DNA of 64,000 nt. Source: Selaginella moellendorffii. Its lineage: Eukaryota; Streptophyta; Lycopodiopsida; Selaginellales; Selaginellaceae. Below the pieces are notes generated by a model. The model saw only the letters and a list, made by a program, of their open reading frames with translations. It searched no databases and was not told the origin of the DNA. The DNA lies in assembly GCF_000143415.4 (NCBI RefSeq), contig NW_003314270.1, forward strand, positions 124,001 to 188,000. Direction: 5' to 3'. This document shows positions 22,472-31,602 of the stretch, in pieces (position 1 is the stretch's first letter; each line of letters opens with the position of its first letter). The position numbers and the translations under genes are program-made.

Positions 22472-25320
22472 ATTGTCATTATCCCACTTGTAAAATAAAG
22501 TTTCCAAACCTTTATATAGTATATAAATATAACAAAATTCAATTGCATTGAGGCACATGCCATTTTATTTTAAACAAGGAAATGTCTACTCAATCACTTC
22601 TCCTCCCCCTGCCACTGCTTCACCTCTCTCTTCTCCTTGTCATCGTCGTCCAATTTCTTTCCATCCTTTTAATATTGGCTCAGTTGCTCCGAGTCTAGGT
22701 GGAGCCCAAGTCCCCATTCAATCTTTACTTTCCCCTTATTAATAAAACAACTTCGTAGACTTCCAATAACATGCTGTAACACTTCTAGTATAATGCAAAT
22801 CCTCTCAAAGAATTGTCTTTTAATATTAATACAATGGCATGGAACCCCATGCCATAATAAGTTACATTTTTAAATAAATACATGCCATCTCAGACTGTTA
22901 TTTTTTGCCTCCAACGCCTATACAATAATCTTGGAATTTCATCACTCTCCACACTATCAGGATTTAAACCCAATAGTAATGCCATCTCTTCTCTAATACG
23001 TCCACGCTCATGTTTAGTGGTCGAAGAACCCATTCGGTTGAGCAGATTATGGAGATGCGGATAGTGCTTGGCTAGACAATATACATGCCATAAATGATGA
23101 CTGGTGTCTGTCCGATCAAATGGCTTCTGATATACCGTTCCATCTGCCATTTGGTTGATTTCTGCAGCCACCTCCTGGACTGGCCGGTTCTCTATCACCA
23201 TCGCTCCAAGCCGTTTTGCAAGGTCCCCCAGAACATACGGTTTCTTCTCCCTAGTTTCCATACTGCAAGAGATGGGGTGCACTGCATATGTGTGCGTGTT
23301 CGCTGCAGTTTTAATCGGCGAGTCATTGATGATGAGGATTTCACTTGACCTAGCAGTCCGGTTCATCACTACAGCCTCTGGCTTGACGAAGATGGGCTTG
23401 CTACCCCTCACATGGACCATAGTCAAGCAATCCTCCTGCGTTAGGAGAAAGTCAAATGGTAATATTACTCGCGTCTGATCGTGCATCATCTATAGCAACG
23501 TTAATGCATTGTGGCGCATCATGGATGTCCAAACTCCCAATTGCAAATTGAACCCGGCCCTCTGTTTTAAGTGTCGCATGGTCATTATTAATGTGAATCT
23601 GTCTCTTTTGACCAACTTGCGACCGCAGGCTTTGGAGGGTGCAGTGACATTCGAGGACGAGCCACGCTCATGGGAGAAAAGGACACCATTCAGATCAAAA
23701 ACGATACAGTACCTTCGCCGTGACTCTGAAATGAAATGCGTCAGCATAAAAAATGGTACAAGTCAATTTTACCATCTACAATATTAGCGAATGGTGCTCC
23801 CGATGGTCGTTGAGAGGGTTTTGGTCGAGGAAATGTGAAGGGCGGAAATACTCTCCTCTGCAATGTGGGGTCAATCACATCCGATGGCGTGTGGGCACAT
23901 GCCATTTCAGCTGTAGACTCTGGTACAATTGGCTCAACAGTGGCATGGGGTGGTTCCGATGGTGTGTGATCACACGCCATTTCAGCTGGTGCCTCCGTTG
24001 GCAAAGTGGACATGACCGAATAGGCAGCAGGGGCGGTGTAGGGAGGTTCCAACGGCGCGTAGTCAGACGATTGGGCACACGTTGAGTCCGTTGGAAATGA
24101 GGATACGACCAGCTCGGCGGCTGGGGCGGCCTCATGCGGGTCCAATGGCGCCTGGTCACCGTCAGTTGGATACGTGGACAAGATTGACTCAGTGGTATGG
24201 GCAGCATCAAGTGGAGCGTGGTCAGCTTGCTTGGCGTTGATATGGATAGTAGCCTCCACCAGCTCTGATGACTCTTGCAGGCAAGTAGAGTCCACTGGCA
24301 GATCCATATGCATGTCCAAATATCTCCTTTCGATTGAGATGGTATCCTCTCTACTGGCTACTAAAAACAAACTCATTAGCACATTGAATCGACTATACTG
24401 TATTTACCATCAATTGCTATTGAGGAACTAGGACCAATATCACTTGGGCGCACTACTGATTCTGAAGGATTGGACATACGTTTCGACCCTTGCTTGGCAC
24501 TATCCTTCCTCAACACTAAAGGCTAGAGTTTGTATCTTAATTCAACTGAATAATCTCTACTTACCATTTGCTTTGCAACCTACATGGACAATGTTAGAAA
24601 TGGTAAAAGGTTAGGAATGGATGTACTATTATTTACCTGATGGTTTGTCTTGTATGACCTTCCTCCGCTGCTCTTTGGCCACCTCAGGCTGGCCATCGTC
24701 ATCATCATTGTCGTCATCGTTATTGTGATCGTCACCATTGTGAGGACCATCCAAGTCCTCTTCGTCCTCCTCTTCTTCGTCCTCCTCTTTTTTGTCCTCC
24801 TCTTCGTCCTTCTGCTCTTCCTGCTCATTATCTTTCTCTGGCTCCTCATCCCCCTCCTGCATTTCTTCCATAGGCTGCTCAGGTTGGATGGCTTGTTCTT
24901 CCAGGACCATCTTGGGAAAATCATCTGGCCGAGTCTCCATCTCAAAATACAAGACATCCATAGCCTGTTTTAGTGCATGACCTAGGACCGTATCCTCACC
25001 CGACTGTCTTAACATGGTTTCTGCACGTTCTTGCACCCTTCGAAGACGACGAGATGAGAAAAACGTGGCCTTGACTTGAAAAGCATCCCTCATCCATTGT
25101 ACCTCTCCATTGAGATTGGGGAAGGGGAGTCCGCCATAGGAATCTGAGTCAGGAGGTGGTGACTGCGAGGCATTACCTATCATCTTTTCGTTGCCCTTCT
25201 TCCATTTCGAATCAAACGCCTCTGATCCCGACGACTGTCCAACGTGCTTTCGCTTTTTATGACCACTGTTAATTTGAGCTTGGCTGGTGCTTGCCTGTTT
25301 TGCCTTTGAAGAAGTGTCTC

Positions 25321-25369
25321 CTGCAAGGAATGGCATGAGACCACACGCCATTGCAAATATAATTTGTAC
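25321..25369 (-). other. 49-nt intron containing a 22-bp palindrome
   Basis: Donor GTACAA at 25369, acceptor TTGCAG ending at 25321. Splicing joins NRKKG to GDTSSKAKQ in frame. The palindrome 25330-25351 fills nearly half the intron and ends 9 nt before the exon. Confidence 0.65.
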
Positions 25370-25441
25370 CTCCTTTTTTCCTATTGCTTGTCTGTTTGTC
25401 CTTCTTCGACGCACCACCAGTGCGCTTTTCAGTCCTCGTGT

Positions 25442-25497
25442 CTGAATATTCACAACGATCTATAATCAAAATGGCGTGAGGCCTCACGTGACCTTAC
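25442..25497 (-). other. 56-nt intron containing a 22-bp palindrome
   Basis: Donor GTAAGG at 25497, acceptor ATTCAG ending at 25442. An alternative acceptor (TTATAG) at 25460 is 18 nt earlier and also in frame. Splicing joins SSQPAQ to DTRTEKR. The palindrome is at 25471-25492. Confidence 0.6.
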
Positions 25498-26937
25498 CTT
25501 GTGCAGGTTGTGAGCTCGGCCCAACATGGGTATCTTCAACAGTAGCTGTTAACGCCGTTTCAGCATCTGGGGGTGGCCATGCTCCTGCATATAGAGCTTG
25601 TGAGATAACATTTAAACTTAAAGTGCGTACTCACCAGGTTCGCAGAGAAGATACTGTTTTTCTTTGGCAACTGTAATTATATGCTCCATTGAAGTCACCT
25701 CTTCAATGGAGTTTGTCACTGCAACACACGGGACACCCTTGAGTAGTGCGGCCGCAGTTGTACTTGACAACGCATTTGCCCTTGGAGTCGGAAGCAGGTG
25801 ACCCACCCGCTATTGCGTTGAAGACCCAGCTGAGCATTTCCCATGCTGCACTTGGAGCTTTCTCTGGATTCGAAAGCTCCATAGCCGTCTTCAGTTCCTT
25901 AGGCATGGGTAAATTGACCTCCCTCAGATCAATTTGATCGGCCTTGTCGAACGAAGCTGGGAAGTCACTCTAGTCCCACTCTGCTGCAGGACCAATAACA
26001 AGGGCGAGTGTGAAGATGCGGACATTCGTCGGTATCTTCTTCTTAGCCATTATCCCATGGATCTCCTGCATCTCCTTGCCTTTCAACCGAGCCTTCACCT
26101 CGTTCAAGGCCTTCTAGAACTTGTGATAGGATTCGGAGTCGTAGATCATATAGTGGACTGAAGATTCCACCTCTGCAAGTCCCACCATTAAGTCAATGAT
26201 GGAGCTGACTTCGTCTGCATAAGTGATCTCCTCGTTTGTGAAGTCCATCACACAAAAGATGTTCTTGACCTGCTCATCTCCATGGGAAACGATGCTCCTC
26301 CACCTTTGATCCTCATCCGAATTCACGTATACCCGGTAAGGTTCTCGATAGGCCTCTGCTGCGGGGTCGAGCTGTTTCTGAAGCCGGCGGTCGACATCCC
26401 TCTTAATGAAATTTGGATACTGATCCAACTTCTCAGCTTTACTTTTCGTGGCATCCCGCAGCAGATCGATGAACTTGGGGGCCCCCTTCACGTACTCGTC
26501 GATGTCTTCATTTGACAACTCCAACTCTTCCATCATCTTTTGCGTGGTGTCGATGCTCACCCTCTCCACGGCCACTTGCTCGAAGATCCAATCCTTCAAT
26601 AGCGCATGAGCTCTCAGAGTCATGCACAAGTCCTCGTATGTCACAATATGGCCGGGAGTCATTTTGGTCTTGTTGAAGACTACCACGTAGAAGAGCATTA
26701 GCCACTGTCAGAAGGTCGTTGTCGTCTAGAGCCCGCAAAAAACGCAAGGCGTTGAGCTTCAAATCATTGGGTTTCCGGCTGTCCTCCACACCCATTGAGT
26801 TTAGCAACTCCCCGTCATGGTACTTCCTCAGCACATCTACCCATTTGTCAAAAACAACTTTTGTCGCGAGTAGAATGTTATGGATGCTGAGTTGTGTCAT
26901 TGACCCCCAGTGTTTTCGAGAGAAGACTCGAGAATTC

Positions 26938-26991
26938 CTACAATGGAAATGGCGTGAGGCCACATGCTATGCCACATGCAACGAGGCTTAC
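26938..26991 (-). other. 54-nt intron containing a 22-bp palindrome
   Basis: Donor GTAAGC at 26991, acceptor TTGTAG ending at 26938. The palindrome at 26949-26970 ends 11 nt before the exon. The reading frame across this join is not clean in this decayed copy, so the intron rests on its signals and on the change of open frame on either side. Confidence 0.5.
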
Positions 26992-28368
26992 CTGCCAGGC
27001 GCTAGTTGCTAGTGCACGTCCTTGTCCTGGTTTTTATGGCTTCTTCAGTTGAACCCAGAGCTTCCGTGTTCGTGCCAATGTCTCGTGTAGACCCGATTTG
27101 TAGCACGTTTCTTGCTTGACATTCTGCGCGTGGGAGATGGATATGATAGATCGGAGGGGCGAGTTGCCTTTTATCAGGCGGACAACTCTTGTCTTGAAGA
27201 CTTTCTTCACCTCCTTGCCCACCATAATATCCACAACTATCTCTTGCATCGCCAAGCTAGAATGCTGCCCGGAGACGGCATAGAACCGGATGTTCTGATC
27301 ATCCAACACCTTCCTATTGATGAAGTTTGGAAACCTCGTCTCGCCCTTCATTGTTCGGTAGTAGGGGATCACGTCTGCGATGTCGGGTGTTACTGGACTT
27401 GCCAGCATCTTCTGCTTCAGTTTCTCCACCCACTCATCAGATACTAGCCTGTGGTTGTATTTGCTTTGGATGTCGATACGGCTCACGTCGATTGTATATA
27501 CTTTGTTGGAATAGTAACAAGTACTATTATTTGCGACGATTTTTGCTGCCTCTTCTTGCTCTTTCTGCTCTTTGCGGCTCTTCTTTTTGGTGGGTGTAGT
27601 GTTCGAACCCGAGGCAATGGCATCACCGAGTAGCTTCTTTTTTGGACCAAGAGAGTCGGACGTCAGCTTGAGCTTGACCACCCTTTTTTGCTTCGGGGTA
27701 GTTTCCAGATCGACCCCCTTCCCCTTCGCTTTGCGAACTGGAGGCACTCTCAACGGCTCAATGTTGGAATATAGTTTTTGAACATCGCCGTAGGTGAGGT
27801 CCGTGAATTCCATGTGATCTTCATAGACCCGCAGCGTCTTTGAAATTGTAGGCCTCCTGGACAACCTCTCCCTAGCTCCCTCTAGGAATTCCTCATAGCC
27901 GCTGCCCCCCTCCGGGAAGCCGCTAGGATGTGCAAGGTGGATCTTGAAGGCGGACGCTGTCTCTACCACAAGTGCCAGTCCATATTCTTGCATGGAACTG
28001 CATGGAGTGTCTGTCACTTGGATGAGGATCCCCATGCATTCTTTTCTCCCACCATCTGTGTTGTACAGCCTCAGATCCTTGCCTTCCATCCCGAAAGTCC
28101 AACTGGTGAGCTCCTCCCCCTTCTCTACATCCACATTGACAGTGGCTGGAAGAAGAACGCAATTCCTCACCTGTTTAGAAATGCACAACAATTAGAGCTG
28201 ACAGATGAAAAGCTAGCAGCTAGAAATAACGTGAGGCCACACGCCATTCACCACTGCATCAGATGTCTTGAGGTTGCATCCTAAGATGGCGTGAGGCTAC
28301 ACGCCATCTGTAACCGGACTGCACTCGAGAGCCCAATCGGTGCATGCCAATGTTGCTACTGAATGGCA

Positions 28369-28419
28369 TGTGGCCTCATGCCATTTTCTACTTGGCCTAA
28401 AAGACTTACCATTTGAAGC
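28369..28419 (-). other. Candidate 51-nt 5' intron containing a perfect palindrome
   Basis: Donor GTAAGT at 28419 and acceptor ATTCAG ending at 28369; the palindrome 28373-28394 ends 4 nt before the exon. The flanking sequence is open on both sides, but the exon chain to 28170 is unresolved. Two further palindromes (28286, 28226) also sit inside short GT-AG bounded stretches. Confidence 0.4.
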
Positions 28420-28599
28420 CGAATGGAGGCGTGACAATCGAGGCCGGACTCGCTGGCGAATGTGCACTGTGTGTGCAGCGGATCGTAGCAGCAAGGCTAC
28501 TCTGCCACTTACAGTTGGAGAGTGGCGCTGAAATCTCCCGGGACGCCAAGTGGGCTGCATGTGGGTGGCGGAGTGGGCGGCAGAGTTGGCGGTGAAGTT

Positions 28600-28800
28600 A
28601 CAAACTGGGTGTGTCTTGAAGTGGACGCCAATGCACACGAGCGCGATGCGAGCGCGATGCAAGCGCGAGTGTGATGCAAGCGCGAGTGGACGCCGATGCA
28701 CACGAGAAACCTGTAGAGAAGGTAGATGAGCGCGAATGTGAGTGTGATCGCGAGTGGGAGCGCGATGCGAGCGCGAGTACGATGCAAAACCTAACCTCAC
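28600..28800. repeat. GC-rich minisatellite upstream of the leftward gene
   Basis: Irregular repeats of GCGCGATGCGA / GCGCGAGTG units and a duplicated GTGGACGCC-ATGCACACGAG segment. It may lie in the 5' leader or first exon of the leftward gene. Confidence 0.6.
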
Positions 28801-29079
28801 ACGCGCGAAATGTCACGACAGTTGGTAATCCCGCCACGTCATCATTCCTCGGACTTGGGCGCCACCATTAATTTCTGGATTGCCGCGCGCATGCATGCAC
28901 GTGAAATCCAAAAGAAATCTGCAACGTCATCATTCCTCGGACTGCATGCATGCGAAATCCAAAAGAAAGATCATGATTGGGATATCATTTAATACCCTCG
29001 CTATATTTATACCATGCATGATTGGATATTCCAAAGCATCTTGTATTTCCAAAAATGCCAGATGTTCAGCTAAATAAAG
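28801..29079. other. Part of divergent control region, no gene seen
   Basis: Contains a local duplication (ACGTCATCATTCCTCGGAC near 28835 and 28925) with GCATGCATGC runs and AATCCAAAAGAAA repeated. No ORF with recognisable content. Confidence 0.45.
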
Positions 29080-30395
29080 AATGGTATACAATGTCCTTCT
29101 TGATGACCCTGCAAAGAAGCATCTCGATCGGACACCACATGAGACCACACGAGCTTTACAATGTTTCAGGGGCATTTGCCATAGATCCAACCGTTATTTT
29201 GCTCCAAGATTCTACAGTTTGGTGTGCATTGACCTTTCCATCGACACTGCAAAGGGACATCACAATCAGATGCGGGATCACAAGAAACCAACTTCACTAA
29301 CTCTGGTTTCACCAAGATCTATGTAAGGAGTTATGAAATGAAAGGACCCTCTTTATTGAAATGTGTTTATGGTCCTGACATATCAAAGGATTTTGCATCA
29401 AGTTCTGTATTTGCATATTTATCAAGCTACTGAATTGCTAAACCCTAAACCCTAAACATGTGGCAAATGTTGCGTGAAGAAAGATGCCCTTTCTGGGCAA
29501 ATGCTGTAAAAGGCAGATGCCGAGCAGTTACACGGCGAATAATCTTGGCGCGGATCGCTGACATGGCATGGCAAAGTTTGAATCACTGACATGGCACAGC
29601 TGGATCGAGGCAAGGACATGATGTGACAAAGTTCAACGTCTGACAGCAAAGTCTAGAAGCTACTCAGTTTGAAATTTGTTAGAGGAATTATAAGATCTGG
29701 TTTGTCAGAGGATTTGATGTGACGTTTAAGCGTGTGGGCTCATGCAATTTTGATCCCAAAATATGCACCAAAAAATGCTCGGCGTCATCTGGCGTTATCT
29801 CTTGAATGGCGTGGGGCCGCATGCCATTTTCAGGGGCACATAGGAGTATATTCCTAGAATATTCTGACATGCGCGAGATTTTTTTGAGTTTTCTGGAGAT
29901 CCAACCGTTAGATCGCAACTAGATTTTACAGAATGGTATACAATGTCTTTCTTGATGACCCTGCAAAGAAGCATCTCGATCAGACACCACATAAGACCAC
30001 ACGAGCCTTACAATGTTTCAGGGGCATTTGCCATAGATCCGACTGTTATTTTGCTCCAAGATTTTACAGTTTGGTGTGCATTGACCTTTCCATCGACACT
30101 GCAAAGGGACATCACAATCAGATGCGGGATCACAAGAAACTAACTTCACTAACTCTGGTTTCACCAAGATCTACGTAAGGAGTTATGAAATGAAAGGACC
30201 CTCTCTATTGAAATGTGTTTATGGTCCTAGGGGCATTGTGACATATCAAAGGATTTTGCATCAAGTTCTGTATTTGCATGTTTATCAAGCTACTGAATTG
30301 CTAAACCCTAAACCCTAAACATGTGGCAAATGCTGCGTGAAGAAAGATGCCCTTTCTGGGCAAATGCTGTAAGAGGCAGATGCCGAGCAGATGTA
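29080..30395 (+). repeat. 450-bp direct repeats (29080-29525 and 29932-30395) with telomere-like cores
   Basis: The two copies share an ORF-like part starting at a TGGTATACAATGTC segment, then TAAACCCTAAACCCTAAAC (plant-type telomere repeat, about 2.5 units) and a GCCCTTTCTGGGCAAATGC segment. The second copy has a short insertion (GGGGCATTGTG near 30231). They lie between the two divergent genes of the transposon. Confidence 0.8.
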
Positions 30396-30985
30396 TCTCA
30401 GGCTAGCAAAGGGGACAAACGAAAGCTAGCTATAAACATGACGGGATGCAAATAGATTACTAGGCTGGTCCTAACCATAATTGAAAACATTGAAAATGCA
30501 AAAAGAAAGGTTTATAATATTTTTGAATTTTAAGCAACCAAAGGAATGTAAGTAGGGCATGTGTTTGTAAGTTTAAAAATGCCTCAACCACTTAAATTCC
30601 CAAATAAATAAAGCTGTTTCTATTTTTGGTACAGGTAAACTTTATAGCGTGTGGGCTCATGCAATTTTGAACCCAAAAATGCACCAAAAAATGCTCGACT
30701 AGCATTATTCTTTGAATGGCGTGTGGCCTTATATTGCTATAAATGGACGTACACACACAGCATAATTATTCCTTTACACGGCGAATAATCTTGGCGCGGA
30801 TCGCTGACATGGCATGGCAAAGTTCGAATCACTGACATGGCACAGCTGGATCGAGGCAAGGACATGATGTGACAAAGTTCAACCTCTGACAGCAAAGTCT
30901 AGAAGCTACTCAGTTTGAAATTTGTCAGAGGAATCATAAGATCTGGTTTGTCAGAGGATTTGATGTGACGTTCAAGCGTGTGTTA
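29526..30985 (+). repeat. Second direct repeat pair in the transposon control region
   Basis: 29526-29750 recurs at 30774-30985 (TTACACGGCGAATAATCTTG start, GACGTTCAAGCG-type end). 29735-29820 recurs at 30645-30720, ending at a palindrome site in each case (29816 and 30716). The copies are in changed order, so at least two duplications or a recombination happened here. Confidence 0.75.
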
Positions 30986-31039
30986 TTTTTGAATTCTCGA
31001 ACTCATTCCTAGGTCTATCATTTTTGTGCGCCGTGTTCT

Positions 31040-31245
31040 TGGTTCCGCTGAGCGCAGTGAGCGTTGCTTGTGTAAGCGGCGTTGTGAGCTGTGGTTTATG
31101 CGTCTACGAGCGGTTGCGGCATTGCGAGCGCCATTGCGAGCGGCAGTTTATGCGAGTGGCAGTTTGTGCGAGCGGCGCTACGAGCAGTTGCGGTGTTGCG
31201 AGCGGCGCTACGAGTAGTTGCGGTGTTGCGAGCGGCACTGTCTTT
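31040..31245 (+). repeat. GC-rich minisatellite upstream of the transposase gene
   Basis: Repeats of GTTGCGAGCGGC and GCTACGAGCAGTTGCGGT with a period of about 33 bp at 31155-31240 and looser copies before it. Mirrors in position the minisatellite at 28600-28800 on the other side of the control region. Confidence 0.7.
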
Positions 31246-31602
31246 GGTGTGGCTACCGCTTCCTCTTGATATTCGGCACTTGTGCTTCCTGGTATGTTCA
31301 CCATGGAATGGCTTAGGACCACATTTAGAAATGGCATGAGGCCACATGCCATCTTGGGCCCTTGCAATTTCATGGCTAGCGTATTGTCATGTATGTATTC
31401 ACTTGCCTGCAGCTGTGTGTATATCAAGATGGCATGATGCCTCATGCCAATTTTGTGAATGCGAAATTTCACGTGGGTGTCAATAGCATGTTTGAATAAT
31501 GGCATGTGGCCTCATGCTATTGAGGTTGTTTGCTATGTTATGATTTAGGCCATTCTCCAATCATTTTCCGTATGGTCTTAACTTCTTTTCTGCACTTTCA
31601 GA

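Larger units (their letters stand above)
22890..28170 (-). pseudogene. Transposon accessory gene: ParB-like domain + acidic region + FCP1/NIF-type HAD domain
   Basis: Read on the minus strand, exons are about 28170-26992, 26937-25635, 25584-25498, 25441-25370, 25320-24637, 24579-24565, 24515-24408, 24360-23773 and 23725-22890, joined by GT-AG introns of 47-57 nt. Phases agree across the last seven joins. At least one 5' exon is missing from this model. Exon 1 has a ParB-like stretch (27.5-27.1 kb) with SRIDIQSKYNHR and YAVSGQHSSLAMQEI. Exon 5 ends in a long Asp/Glu run. The last exon has HAD/FCP1 motifs: FDLNGVL (23700-23681), GVWTSM, KPIFVK and LIINDSP, typical of plant NIF-like phosphatases. 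In motif IV the usual DD is ND, so catalysis is doubtful. Stops at 27036-27034, 26116-26114, 25972-25970 and 23492-23490 plus frameshifts near 26690 and 25740-25800 mark it as dead. A DNA-binding or anti-silencing role is a guess. Confidence 0.7.

Noticed and set aside
28297-28800. 167-codon Arg/His/Ser-rich ORF on the minus strand
   Set aside because: Mostly translated minisatellite. It could contain a first exon of the leftward gene, but nothing in its sequence proves it.
29443-30320. Telomere-like CCCTAAA runs as a chromosome end or fusion site
   Set aside because: Only two to three units in each repeat, embedded in unique transposon sequence; better read as telo-box motifs.
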